The translations under genes were made by a program, and so were the position numbers. A DNA stretch of 64,000 nucleotides from Dehalococcoidia bacterium. GTDB taxonomy: Bacteria > Chloroflexota > Dehalococcoidia > UBA2979. Of the stretch, positions 34,334-42,730 are shown piece by piece. The notes beneath the pieces are model-generated. The model worked only from the letters and a program-made list of their open reading frames with translations. It searched no databases and was not told the origin of the DNA. The stretch spans positions 72,704-136,703 of the forward strand of contig JADLFF010000017.1 of the NCBI GenBank assembly GCA_020845735.1, in the 5' to 3' direction. Numbering within the stretch: the stretch's first letter is position 1; every line of letters begins with the position of its first letter.

Positions 34334-35290
34334 CTAGACGCCGCCGCGGGCTCGCACGCCGGGCACGGCCGTGCGCTGGATGCACTCGTCGACGATCTCG
34401 GCGGCGCTGATGTTCCGCACCCGCGCGGCCGGACTCACGATCACTCGATGGCCGAGCGCGGGGTAGGCGAGGAGCTTGATGTCGTCCGGCTGCACGAAGT
34501 CGCGCCCCTCGAGCATGGCGAACGCCTGGGCCACCCGCATGAGCGCGAGCGACCCACGCGGCGACGCCCCGAGGTAGACCGACTCATGCTCGCGCGTGGC
34601 GTTGACCAGGCTCACCACGTACTGCTTGATGAGCGGGTCGACGTAGACCTCGGAGACGGCCCGCTGGAGGTCGAGGACCTCGTCCGCCGACGTCGCCTGC
34701 GGGAGCGAGTCGATCGGGTGCGCTCGCTGCTGGGCGTCCATCACGAGGATCTCATCGGTCGGGGACGGGTACCCGAGGTGCACGCGCATGAGAAAGCGGT
34801 CGAGCTGCGCCTCGGGGAGGGGGAACGTGCCCTCGTACTCGATCGGGTTCTGTGTCGCCATGACCATGAACGGCTGAGGCAGCGTATGCGTCACCCCATC
34901 GACCGTGACCTGGTGCTCCTCCATCGCTTCGAGGAGCGCCGACTGCGTCTTGGGCGTCGCGCGGTTGATCTCATCGGTGAGGACGATCTGAGACATGATC
35001 GGGCCGGGCCGGAATTCGAAGCTGCCCGTCGCCGGGGTGTACACGGACACGCCCGTGACGTCCGTCGGCAGCAGGTCCGGCGTGAACTGGATGCGCGCGA
35101 AGGAGCAGCCCGTAGAGCGCGCGAGGGCGCGCGCGAGCATCGTCTTGCCCACGCCCGGCACGTCCTCGATGAGCAAGTGCCCGCGACAGAGGAGCGTGAT
35201 CAGCGCGAGGCGAGCCTCGTGCTGCTTACCGATGATGACACGCTCGACATTCGCGAGAATGCGCTCGGCAAGCAGTTTGGGGTCTTCCAC
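34334..35290 (-). CDS. MoxR family AAA+ ATPase (second copy)
   Basis: A 318-residue MoxR ATPase with Walker [17 protein letters not shown], Walker [27 protein letters not shown], and [32 protein letters not shown]. It is clearly related to but distinct from the copy at 25 kb (GVGKT rather than GLAKT). The GTG start follows GGCGGAGG. It begins a three-gene module with DUF58 and the transglutaminase-like protein, and is divergent from the second M23 gene. Confidence 0.95.
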   Translation of the reverse strand: MEDPKLLAERILANVERVIIGKQHEARLALITLLCRGHLLIEDVPGVGKTMLARALARSTGCSFARIQFTPDLLPTDVTGVSVYTPATGSFEFRPGPIMSQIVLTDEINRATPKTQSALLEAMEEHQVTVDGVTHTLPQPFMVMATQNPIEYEGTFPLPEAQLDRFLMRVHLGYPSPTDEILVMDAQQRAHPIDSLPQATSADEVLDLQRAVSEVYVDPLIKQYVVSLVNATREHESVYLGASPRGSLALMRVAQAFAMLEGRDFVQPDDIKLLAYPALGHRVIVSPAARVRNISAAEIVDECIQRTAVPGVRARGGV

Positions 35291-35472
35291 AGCGCCTCCG
35301 CCTTACCGTCATCAGGCCCGACCGCGGACACACGATCATGGGAGGACCCCACCACCGAGGTCATCCAGACGACGCGCCCAGTATATGCAAGCGGAGACAA
35401 GCCTCGCGGTGCGTGGGCGCGAGGCCTATCCTGAATTCTCCCGGAACGGATCATGGCTGGGCGGAGCGGCAC

Positions 35473-36720
35473 TTGGAGGAGCGGCCCGGCAGTGCGAGCC
35501 CCTGGTGGAGGCGAATGCCGGTGATCGTCGCGGGTGCGGCATGCGCCGTCGCCCTCGGCGGTGCCGGAGCCCTGCTCTGGATCCGAGGAGAGCCCGCAGC
35601 CCCGGCCGTGACCGTGACCGTGGCCAGCACGACCGCGGCTCCCGTCGCACGCTCCACGGACCGGACCCCGACCCCCGAGCTCCCCCCACCGACCTCAACC
35701 GCACCGAGTGCCACCTCGAACCCGACGCCCGTGGCGACGGGAGCCACGGGGACCGCCGAGCCCGGGACGCCCCTCGGACGCACGCCCTCGCCGATGCCCA
35801 CGCCAGCACCGAGCGCGGTCGCGACCACCGTGGTGCCCACCGCCTCGCCCGCGGCCACCACGGCAACCCCTTCCGCGAGCGCGGCCCCCTCACCGTCACC
35901 GGGGCAGGGCACACCCGGCCTGGCCGCAGCGCCGTATATCCTGGCGCCGGCCTCGGCAGGCATCGGCGACTCATTCGTCGTGCGCGTCTTTGCCGATGGA
36001 GCTGCGTCGGTGTCGCTCGAGCTCGACGCGCGCACCTACACCCTCACGCCGGCGCCAGATCGCTTCTGGGGCCTCGTGGGACTGCCTGTCGATGCAGCGG
36101 CGGGACCGCGGACGCTGCGCGCGGTAGCCCGTAGCGCCTCCGGCACCGTGCTCGGCGCCGCCGAGGTGCCGCTCGTGTTCGTGCCCGTGCAACGGCCCGT
36201 CGACTACCTCGAGCTCACCCAGGAGCTGACCTCCATCCTCACGGACGAGTCGGCAGCGACGGAGCTCTCGATTCGCGCCGGGCAGTTCTCGACGTTCGAT
36301 ACCGGACGACGGTGGAGCGGCAAGTTCGTGCGGCCACTCATTGGCCCGCAGACCACCGCCTTCGGCCAGGGCCGCTCGATCAACGGCGGCCCCGTAGGCG
36401 GCTTCCACTCGGGTGAGGACATCGGGGCGGACGCTGGCACGCCGGTCCACGCGTCCGCCGACGGCCGCGTCTCCTCCGTCGTGCGCATGCCCATCCGAGG
36501 GCTCAGCGTGGTCATCGATCACGGCTCCGGCGTGAAGTCCGGCTACCACCACCTTGAGAGCGCCCTGGTGCAGGAGGGACAGCAGGTGGTGCAGGGGCAG
36601 GTCATCGGGCTCGTCGGCTCGACCGGGCTCTCCACCGGTCCACATCTCCACTGGGAGATCAGCGTGTGGGGGACCAACGTCGATCCCGTCCAGTGGACGC
36701 GGGACCTGTTCGAGCCCTGA
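35473..36720 (+). CDS. M23 family metallopeptidase with long Pro/Ser/Thr linker
   Basis: A membrane-anchored peptidoglycan hydrolase-like protein, 415 residues from the chosen TTG. It has a short basic N-terminus (PWWRRM), a single membrane helix (VIVAGAACAVALGGAGALLW), a Pro/Ser/Thr/Ala-rich disordered linker of about 110 residues, a beta domain, and a C-terminal M23 domain. Zinc and catalytic residues are present in GFHSGEDIGADAGTPV and HLHWEI. ATG 35515, with GGAGG close before it, is an alternative start that loses the basic flank. It converges on nadD. Confidence 0.85.
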   Translation: MEERPGSASPWWRRMPVIVAGAACAVALGGAGALLWIRGEPAAPAVTVTVASTTAAPVARSTDRTPTPELPPPTSTAPSATSNPTPVATGATGTAEPGTPLGRTPSPMPTPAPSAVATTVVPTASPAATTATPSASAAPSPSPGQGTPGLAAAPYILAPASAGIGDSFVVRVFADGAASVSLELDARTYTLTPAPDRFWGLVGLPVDAAAGPRTLRAVARSASGTVLGAAEVPLVFVPVQRPVDYLELTQELTSILTDESAATELSIRAGQFSTFDTGRRWSGKFVRPLIGPQTTAFGQGRSINGGPVGGFHSGEDIGADAGTPVHASADGRVSSVVRMPIRGLSVVIDHGSGVKSGYHHLESALVQEGQQVVQGQVIGLVGSTGLSTGPHLHWEISVWGTNVDPVQWTRDLFEP

Positions 36721-36735
36721 TCGAGGGCAGACAGC

Positions 36736-36756
36736 CGCGCCACCGCCTCAGGCGCG
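36736..36756. terminator. GC hairpin between convergent M23 gene and nadD
   Basis: CGCGCC (36736-36741) and GGCGCG (36751-36756) with a 9-nt loop that overlaps the nadD stop. No T-run on either side; possibly a shared weak terminator. Confidence 0.3.
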
Positions 36757-37350
36757 ATAGAGCCCCAGCTCCTCGATGAGCGCGCGGACACGAGGCGGCA
36801 ACCACGACCCCGTCGACTCGCCCATCGCGATGCGCCGGCGGAGCTCCGTCGACGACACATCGACCGGTTGCATGTCGAGCCAGTCGATGCGGTCCTCGAT
36901 CCCCGGCACGGCACGTGCGGCCTCGCGAGGCACGAGTCGCGGCGCTGGTGGCCGCACCGCAACGGCGAGTCGTGCGACCGCCACGAGGCGCTGCGGATCG
37001 CGCCAGTGCGGCAGGTCCGCAAGCACATCGGCGCCGATGATGAACCACCACTCGCCGCCATCGCGCGCGAGCACGCTCAGCGTCTCGTCGGTGTAGGTCG
37101 GACCGGCACGCTCGACCTCGATGTCACTGACCTCCGCCCACGGCAGGTCGGCCGCGGCCGCGCGGACCAGCGCGAGTCGCACCGCGGCGGGAGTGACGGC
37201 TCGTGCCGCCTTGCGGTACGGATCACCGGCGGGCATGAAGATGACCCTGTCGAGCCGCAGCTGATCGCGAGCGGCCTCGGCCAGCCGCAGGTGACCGAGA
37301 TGAGGCGGGTCGAAGGTACCCCCGAGGACCCCGACCCTCACGATGGCCAC
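36748..37350 (-). CDS. nadD: Nicotinate-nucleotide adenylyltransferase
   Basis: NadD adenylates nicotinate mononucleotide in NAD synthesis. The 200-residue protein opens with the nucleotidyltransferase signature VGVLGGTFDPPHLGHLRLAE, has FIIGADVLADLPHW in the middle and closes with DVSSTELRRRI, the SSTxxR adenylate-binding motif. Length is typical. The GTG start lies 7 nt after the obg stop, so obg and nadD are co-transcribed, a common bacterial pairing. Confidence 0.95.
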   Translation of the reverse strand: MAIVRVGVLGGTFDPPHLGHLRLAEAARDQLRLDRVIFMPAGDPYRKAARAVTPAAVRLALVRAAAADLPWAEVSDIEVERAGPTYTDETLSVLARDGGEWWFIIGADVLADLPHWRDPQRLVAVARLAVAVRPPAPRLVPREAARAVPGIEDRIDWLDMQPVDVSSTELRRRIAMGESTGSWLPPRVRALIEELGLYRA

Positions 37351-37357
37351 ACCGGAC

Positions 37358-38629
37358 TCAGGCGTCCCACGTCAGGTCCGTGGCACCGACTCGAATGCGG
37401 TCGCCGGGCTTCACGCCCAGCCGGGCGAGGGCGCGCCCGATCCCGAGGCGCTTGAGCCGGTCGATGAGCTCGTAGCGGGCGTCCTGGTCGTCGGTGTCGA
37501 GGGTCTCGGCGAGCCACTCGGGCGTCGACCCCGTGACGACCGCCGTGCCCTGCTCGTCGAGTGAGGCCTGGAACCGCTCGCGACGTGCGGGCGGCTCGAG
37601 CACCGGGAGCGTCTCCGCGTCGCGCTGGGCCTCGGCGCGCCGCGAGTCCTGCACCGCGTGCCACGCCGCCCGGGCAAGCTCAGTGGTGCCCTCCCCCGTG
37701 AGGCCCGAGAGCGCAAACCACGGCCGAGGCAGCTCGCCGGCTTCATCGAGCAGGACGACCCGGGCGCGCGCATCCTGGTCGTCGACCTTGTTCAGCGCCA
37801 GGATCTGCGGCTTCTGTGCCAGGCCGTGGCCGAACTCGGCGAGCTCCCCGTTGATCAGGCGGTAGTCGGCGAGCGGATCCTCCCGCGTCATATCGAGCAC
37901 GTGCACGAGCACTCGAGTGCGCTCGATATGGCGGAGGAACTCGTGCCCGAGGCCGGCGCCCTGGCTCGCCCCCTCGATCAGGCCCGGCATGTCGGCAGCC
38001 ACAAAGGAGTCGTATCCCACCGTCACCACGCCCAGCTCCGGCTCGAGCGTCGTGAAGGGGTACGCGCCGACCTTCGGCTGCGCGCGCGACCAGGCGCGGA
38101 GCAGCGTCGACTTGCCCGCGTTCGGCAGCCCGACGAGCCCCACATCGGCGAGGAGCTTGAGCTCGATGATCAGGAGTCGGGCGCGCCCCCCCTGGCCACG
38201 CTGCGCGAAGTGCGGGGCCTGCCTCGTGGGACCGGCGAAGCGCACGTTCCCCCAGCCGCCGCGGCCTCCACGGGCGCAGACCACGGCCATCCCGTCCTCC
38301 ACGAGGTCAGCGATGTGCTCAGCCTCCCCGTGCTCGTCGATCGCGGTGATGGTGCTTCCGATCGGCACGCGGAGCTCGAGGTGTGACCCCGACGCGCCCT
38401 TCTTGCGGTTCGAGCCTCCCGGCTTGCCGTCGCTCGCCCGATGCACGTCGCCCTCGTGGTAGTCGCGCAGCGTCGAGAGCGACTTCGTGGCCACGAGCAG
38501 CACGTTGCCGCCGCGCCCACCGTCGCCACCGTCCGGCCCACCTCGAGGAACGAACTTCTCCCGACGGAACGTCGCGGCGCCGTCCCCGCCGCGACCGGCC
38601 TCCACGCGAATCCGGACGCGGTCGATCAC
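37358..38629 (-). CDS. obg: GTPase Obg/CgtA
   Basis: Obg is an essential GTPase of late 50S assembly and stress signalling. The 423-residue protein has the Gly-rich Obg fold (RVEAGRGGDGAATFRREKF, GGPDGGDGGRGG), the G domain (GLPNAGKSTLLRAWS, DMPGLIEGASQGAGLG, LNKVDD) and a C-terminal OCT-like domain (YELIDRLKRLGIGRALARLGVKPGDRIRVG). GAGG lies before the GTG start. Unlike many genomes, rplU-rpmA are not upstream; a 412-bp gene-free region separates it from dnaA. Confidence 0.96.
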   Translation of the reverse strand: MIDRVRIRVEAGRGGDGAATFRREKFVPRGGPDGGDGGRGGNVLLVATKSLSTLRDYHEGDVHRASDGKPGGSNRKKGASGSHLELRVPIGSTITAIDEHGEAEHIADLVEDGMAVVCARGGRGGWGNVRFAGPTRQAPHFAQRGQGGRARLLIIELKLLADVGLVGLPNAGKSTLLRAWSRAQPKVGAYPFTTLEPELGVVTVGYDSFVAADMPGLIEGASQGAGLGHEFLRHIERTRVLVHVLDMTREDPLADYRLINGELAEFGHGLAQKPQILALNKVDDQDARARVVLLDEAGELPRPWFALSGLTGEGTTELARAAWHAVQDSRRAEAQRDAETLPVLEPPARRERFQASLDEQGTAVVTGSTPEWLAETLDTDDQDARYELIDRLKRLGIGRALARLGVKPGDRIRVGATDLTWDA

Positions 38630-38724
38630 GGCTGCCTCGATGTCAACAGGAACGGGAATGGGATTGCCATGGAATGAACACCAGAGAGCAGCAATGAAGA
38701 AGCATGTAGACGCAGTAGTAGTGC

Positions 38725-38742
38725 TGTGGATGCTGTGGACAG
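38725..38742 (+). promoter_or_regulatory. Tandem DnaA-box-like motifs
   Basis: TGTGGATGC directly followed by TGTGGACAG. The reverse complements share ATCCACA and TCCACA with the DnaA box TTATCCACA (7/9 and 6/9). Tandem spacing of 9 nt is suggestive but the matches are imperfect. Confidence 0.4.
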
Positions 38743-38987
38743 CGTACCTGCACCAGATTCAGCGCGGGTGTGGGCACATGATGCGGTTCGTCCTCGTGAT
38801 GCGGATCATCCCCTCCGCGAGTGGGGTAAGTCAGCCCCTCGCGGCGTGGGGCGTTCCCGCCGAGGTGCCACCCATCCACATCGGTGCGACCTTACCAACG
38901 GAATCCGCAGGTCTGCCCACACCATCCGTCCGAGAACTGTGCACATGCATAAGCTGGTAACGAGTACCGGGCGAGAACCACAAAGCA

Positions 38988-39017
38988 AGACGCCCATCGC
39001 GCGGGCGACGGGCGTCT
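38988..39017 (-). terminator. Intrinsic terminator of dnaA
   Basis: AGACGCCC (38988-38995) pairs with GGGCGTCT (39010-39017), with an inner stem around a GCGG loop. On the minus strand it is followed by TGCTTTGTGG, moderately T-rich, and it lies 25 nt after the dnaA stop. Confidence 0.65.
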
Positions 39018-39041
39018 GTCGAGATCGGGCGGGCCGAGGGG

Positions 39042-40385
39042 TCAGGCGATGCGGCGTGACTGCTCGATCATCTCGCGGAGGCTCGAGACATCGCGCTTCG
39101 TCTCGGGGTCGATCGCGAGCGAGCGCTCCATCTTCCGCCAGCCGTGATGCACCGTGGAGTGATCGCGCCCGCCGAGGGCGGCACCGATCTCCATCAATGA
39201 GCGGTGGGCGAGCTCGCGCATGAGGTACATCGCGATCTGCCGCGGGTACGCCACTCGCTTCTCGCGGCTCTTGGAGAGCAGTGCGTCCTTGTCGAGGGCG
39301 AAGTACCGGCACACCACCTCGATCACGAGGTCTGGCGAGGGCGGGAGCTTCGGCTCGTTGGACTGGAGCGAGGCCAGCGCGGCCTGGACGGCGTCTGGCC
39401 CGAGGGGTTCCCCCGTGAGGCGGGAGTAGGCCAGCACGCGTGTCAGCGAGCCCTCGAGCTCGCGGATGTTGCTCGTGAAGCGCGAGGCGATCATGTGCAG
39501 CACGTTGTCAGGCACGACCGCGTGCTGCTCCTCGGCCTTTGACCGCAGGATCGCGATGCGCGTCTCGACGTCGGGCGCCTGGATGTCGGCGATCATGCCC
39601 CACTCGAAGCGCGTACGCAGGCGCTCCTCGAGCATCGGGATCAGCGCCGGACTCTTGTCGGACGTGATCACGAGCTGGCGTCCAGACTGGTGCAGGTCAT
39701 TGAACGTATGGAAGAACTCGGTCTGCGTCTGTTCCTTGCCACCGATGAACTGGATGTCATCGATGAGGAGCACGTCGACGGAGCGGAAGCGCTGCCGGAA
39801 CTCCTCGGTCGTGCGCTGCTGGATCGCCGTGATCAGCTGGTTCGTGAACTGCTCGGCGGAGGTGTAGAGCACGACGAGCCCGCGCTCGATGCACTCGTGA
39901 CCGATCGCGTGCAGCAGGTGCGTCTTGCCGAGGCCCGCGTCGCCGTACAGGAAGAGCGGGTTGTAGAGCTGCCCGGGCGAGCGCGCGACGCCTCGAGCGG
40001 CTGCTGCGGCGAGGCGGTTGCCCGGACCGACGACGAACGTATCGAAGGTGTAGCGATCGCGCAGGCGAGGGCGCGCCGGGGTCGGGCGCTCGTCACCCGG
40101 GACCGAACGCAGCGCCGGTCCGTTGTCAGCGGCGGCGCGAAGAGGCTCGAATCGCACGTCCAACGGTTCCCCTGCCAGGTCAGTGATCGTGCGGACGATG
40201 AGCGGACGTAGCCGTTTCTGGAGCCACTCGGTGACGAACTCGGACCGTGTACCGACGACCAGGGTGTCGGCCTCGAGCCGAATGCCCTCGGTGCTCTCCA
40301 GCCAGGTGGCGAAATTCGGTCGGGAGACGTGTTGTGCGAGGTGACGGAGGGCGTCCTGCCAGAGCACGCCAGCGTCTCGGTCCAA
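39042..40385 (-). CDS. dnaA: Chromosomal replication initiator DnaA
   Basis: DnaA binds origin DnaA boxes and melts the duplex. The 447-residue protein has domain I (VLWQDALRHLAQHV...FATWLESTEGIRL), a linker, the AAA+ domain (Walker A GDAGLGKTHLLHAIG, Walker B VLLIDDIQFIGGKEQTQTEFFHTFN) and the DNA-binding domain IV with PRQIAMYLMRELAHRSLMEIGAALGGRDHSTVHHGWRKME. The start is TTG 40385 with a G-rich upstream sequence; GTG 40367 is possible. It is flanked by gene-free stretches on both sides rather than by dnaN, and is divergent from coaX. Confidence 0.97.
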   Translation of the reverse strand: MDRDAGVLWQDALRHLAQHVSRPNFATWLESTEGIRLEADTLVVGTRSEFVTEWLQKRLRPLIVRTITDLAGEPLDVRFEPLRAAADNGPALRSVPGDERPTPARPRLRDRYTFDTFVVGPGNRLAAAAARGVARSPGQLYNPLFLYGDAGLGKTHLLHAIGHECIERGLVVLYTSAEQFTNQLITAIQQRTTEEFRQRFRSVDVLLIDDIQFIGGKEQTQTEFFHTFNDLHQSGRQLVITSDKSPALIPMLEERLRTRFEWGMIADIQAPDVETRIAILRSKAEEQHAVVPDNVLHMIASRFTSNIRELEGSLTRVLAYSRLTGEPLGPDAVQAALASLQSNEPKLPPSPDLVIEVVCRYFALDKDALLSKSREKRVAYPRQIAMYLMRELAHRSLMEIGAALGGRDHSTVHHGWRKMERSLAIDPETKRDVSSLREMIEQSRRIA

Positions 40386-40575
40386 ATCGGCCCCCCGCCG
40401 CGCAAGTTCGGATGGACGATCGCCAAAGGCCGAGCGCGCATCCTACACGGAAGGCAGCCGCGGGCACAGATGCCAACGGAGCACCGTCGCGAGGACTTGC
40501 TCAGGGGTGGTGACCGTGTGCCAGTCAGTGCTCGGGGGACCGCGCCGCAATAAGCGGTGCCTCGAGCGCTGGCGG

Positions 40576-40604
40576 AAGGTACCGCGGGCCCTAGTGCCGA
40601 TCAA
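40576..40604 (-). promoter_or_regulatory. Candidate dnaA promoter
   Basis: Minus strand: TTGATC (40604-40599), 17-nt spacer, TACCTT (40581-40576). It would give a leader of about 180 nt, long enough for regulation by DnaA or by leader structure. Confidence 0.45.
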
Positions 40605-40705
40605 GGCTGTTATGTGGAGTGTTCACGCCGTTTTCATTGTGCAGAGACCTGCCGCAGATCGAGGCCGCTCGGGTTCTCACGGGCGCCGAGGTGGCGACTC
40701 GTCTC

Positions 40706-40711
40706 TATAAT
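40706..40711 (+). promoter_or_regulatory. -10 box of coaX
   Basis: Perfect TATAAT 29 nt before the coaX ATG. No good -35 at 16-18 nt. Confidence 0.5.
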
Positions 40712-40740
40712 GCGCGACGCATCCAGACCCGGAGGGCGCA

Positions 40741-41535
40741 ATGACCGGCGGCTTGCTCCTCGCGATCGACGTAGGCAACACGAGCATCGCGATCGGCGTC
40801 TACTCCGGGAAGGAACGCCTCGCGACGTATCGGATCGCGACCGACCAGGACAACCTCGCGGACGAGTACGCGATGCTGGTGACCGGCCTGCTCCGGACCA
40901 GCAACATCGAGGCCTCTGCGGTCGCGGCCGCCGTGCTGTCCTCCACCGTGCCGCCGCTCGTGCAGACGTTCGAGGCGGTGTGCCGGCGCTACTTCGGCGT
41001 GACGCCCCTCGTCATCGGCACCGGTGTGAAGACCGGCGTCCGTGTGCGCTACGACAACCCTCGCGAGGTGGGACCGGACCGCATCCTGCACGCCGTCGCC
41101 GCCCTCGATAAGTACAAGCCGCCGCTGATCATCGTCGACCTCGGGACCGCGCTCGTCTTCGACGCCGTCTCCCGCGAGGGCGACTACCTCGGCGGGGCGA
41201 TCGCACCGGGCATCGGGATTGCCTCGCAGGCGCTGTTCTCACGCGCCGCGATGCTGCACCGCGTCAGCCTGCAGCGCCCGGCGATCGAGGGGTCGATCGG
41301 GCGGAACACGGTGCACTCGATGCAGTCCGGCATCTTCTTCGGCTATGCCGAGATGGTGGCGGGGATGGTGCGGCGGTTCAAGGAAGACGTGGGGCAGGAC
41401 GCGACGGTGATCGGCACCGGCGGGTACGCCGAGGGCATCGCCCAGGAGTCGCGCGTGATCGACTTCATCGAGCCGGACCTCAACCTCGACGGGCTGCGCA
41501 TTGTGCACGAGCTGAACCAGGAGGCGCGCCCATGA
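40741..41535 (+). CDS. coaX: Type III pantothenate kinase
   Basis: CoaX phosphorylates pantothenate, the first step of CoA synthesis, and is insensitive to CoA feedback. The 264-residue protein of the ASKHA fold begins LLLAIDVGNTSIAIGVYSG, has the GPDR motif (REVGPDRILHAVAA, with His where many homologues have Asn), the catalytic-site strand IIVDLGTALVFDAV and GGAIAPGIGIASQAL. GGAGG sits just before the ATG. It overlaps coaBC by ATGA, so the first three CoA steps are encoded together. Confidence 0.95.
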   Translation: MTGGLLLAIDVGNTSIAIGVYSGKERLATYRIATDQDNLADEYAMLVTGLLRTSNIEASAVAAAVLSSTVPPLVQTFEAVCRRYFGVTPLVIGTGVKTGVRVRYDNPREVGPDRILHAVAALDKYKPPLIIVDLGTALVFDAVSREGDYLGGAIAPGIGIASQALFSRAAMLHRVSLQRPAIEGSIGRNTVHSMQSGIFFGYAEMVAGMVRRFKEDVGQDATVIGTGGYAEGIAQESRVIDFIEPDLNLDGLRIVHELNQEARP

Positions 41536-42728
41536 ACGGTCCGCTCGAGGGCAGGCACGTCGTGCTCGGCGTGTCCGGCTCGATCGCCAGCTACAAGGCC
41601 GCGGAGATCGCGAGCCGCCTCGTCCAGGAGGGCGCCGTCGTCGACGTCGTCATGACCGCGTCAGCGACGCAGTTCATCGCCCCCGCGACCTTCCGAGCGC
41701 TCACGCAGCGTGAGCCGTACACGGACATGTTCGGGTCGTACGGCGCGGGCGAGGCGCACGTGGAGCTCGCCCGGCGCGCCGAGGCGTTGCTCGCGGCGCC
41801 GGCTTCAGCCACCACCATCGCACGGCTCGCGCACGGCATCGCCGATGACTTCCTCGCGCTGACCGCGCTCGCGACGACCGCGCCCGTGCTCGTGGCTCCC
41901 GCGATGGACGCGCAGATGTGGGAGCACGCGGCGACGCAGGCAAACATCGAGACGTTGCGCGCTCGCAACGTCGAGGTGATCGGCCCGGCCAACGGACGCC
42001 TCGCCTCGGGCCGGATGGGTGCCGGGCGCCTCGTCGAGCCCGCCCTCGTGGTGGACGCACTGAAGGCGCGCCTCGGTCGGGAGCACGGCGACCTGAGCGG
42101 CAGGCACGTCGTGATCACCGCCGGTGGAACCCGCGAGGCCATCGACCCCGTGCGCTACGTGAGCAACCACTCGAGCGGCAAGCAGGGCTACGGCCTCGCC
42201 GAGGCGGCGCGCGACCGCGGGGCGCAGGTGACGTTGATCTCGACCGCCTCGCTCCCCGACCCGGGTGGTGTGCACGTCGTCCGCGTCGACTCGGCCCTCC
42301 AGATGCTCGAGGCCGTACAGGCGGCGATGCGCTCGGCGCAGGTCCTGATCATGGCTGCCGCCGTGGCCGACTACCGTCCCGCCGAGGCCGCGGAGCAGAA
42401 GATCAAGCGCGCCGAGATGGGCGGCGAGCTCTCGATCCCCCTCGTCGAGAACCCCGACATCAGCAAGGAAGTCAGCGGCGAGTTCGTGAAGGTCGTCTTC
42501 GCGGCCGAGACGCAGAACCTCGTCGAGAACGCCACGGTCAAGCTCGCGAACAAGCGCGCCGCGCTGATCGTCGCGAACGACGTATCCGCGAGTGACGCCG
42601 GGTTCGGCGTCGACACCAACCGCGTGGTCATCCTCGATGCCCAGGGCGGTCGCGAGGACCTGCCGCTAATGACCAAGTACGAGGTGTCGAACCGCATCCT
42701 CGACCGAGTGGCGGCGCTCCTCAAGTAG
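41532..42728 (+). CDS. coaBC: Bifunctional CoaBC, with variant decarboxylase residues
   Basis: CoaBC makes 4'-phosphopantothenoylcysteine with CTP (CoaB) and decarboxylates it with FMN (CoaC). The 398-residue protein has the N-terminal flavoprotein half (VLGVSGSIASYKAAEI; GEAHVELARRAE with His76) and the C-terminal ligase half (VITAGGTREAIDPVRYVSNHSSGKQGYGLAEAA; AAAVADYRP). Two CoaC positions differ from E. coli Dfp: PAMDAQMW has Asp126 for Asn125, and RLASGRMGAGRL has Ser159 for Cys158. Some lineages naturally vary here, so activity is likely but should not be assumed identical. Coupled to coaX. Confidence 0.94.
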   Translation: MNGPLEGRHVVLGVSGSIASYKAAEIASRLVQEGAVVDVVMTASATQFIAPATFRALTQREPYTDMFGSYGAGEAHVELARRAEALLAAPASATTIARLAHGIADDFLALTALATTAPVLVAPAMDAQMWEHAATQANIETLRARNVEVIGPANGRLASGRMGAGRLVEPALVVDALKARLGREHGDLSGRHVVITAGGTREAIDPVRYVSNHSSGKQGYGLAEAARDRGAQVTLISTASLPDPGGVHVVRVDSALQMLEAVQAAMRSAQVLIMAAAVADYRPAEAAEQKIKRAEMGGELSIPLVENPDISKEVSGEFVKVVFAAETQNLVENATVKLANKRAALIVANDVSASDAGFGVDTNRVVILDAQGGREDLPLMTKYEVSNRILDRVAALLK

Positions 42729-42730
42729 CG

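Larger units (their letters stand above)
38630..39041. other. Gene-free region downstream of dnaA, candidate origin part
   Basis: No supported gene. It contains two adjacent TGTGGA motifs (TGTGGATGC 38725-38733, TGTGGACAG 38734-38742) and a reversed one (CCATCCACA 38872-38880), each resembling the DnaA box TTATCCACA in its TCCACA core, plus TGTGCACAT near 38939. Base composition is less GC-rich than the flanking genes. The dnaA terminator lies at its right end. An origin role is inferred from position and motifs only. Confidence 0.4.
40386..40740. other. Gene-free region between dnaA and coaX
   Basis: 355 bp with no supported gene. It holds the predicted dnaA promoter, the coaX -10 box, a small CCGC-AATAA-GCGG hairpin near 40547-40559 and one weak DnaA-box-like sequence (TGTGGAGTG, near 40613). 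The right half has the more A/T-rich tract GTTTTCATTG. Together with the region on the other side of dnaA it is a candidate for the chromosomal origin. Confidence 0.4.

Noticed and set aside
35338-35472. N-terminal extension of the second M23 peptidase to 35338
   Set aside because: It crosses the divergent promoter region with moxR; a TTG at 35473 or ATG at 35515 gives a normal basic segment followed by a membrane anchor.
38641-38646. TTGACA on the minus strand just before obg as a -35 element
   Set aside because: The matching -10 would fall inside the obg coding start, leaving no room for the observed GTG and Shine-Dalgarno.
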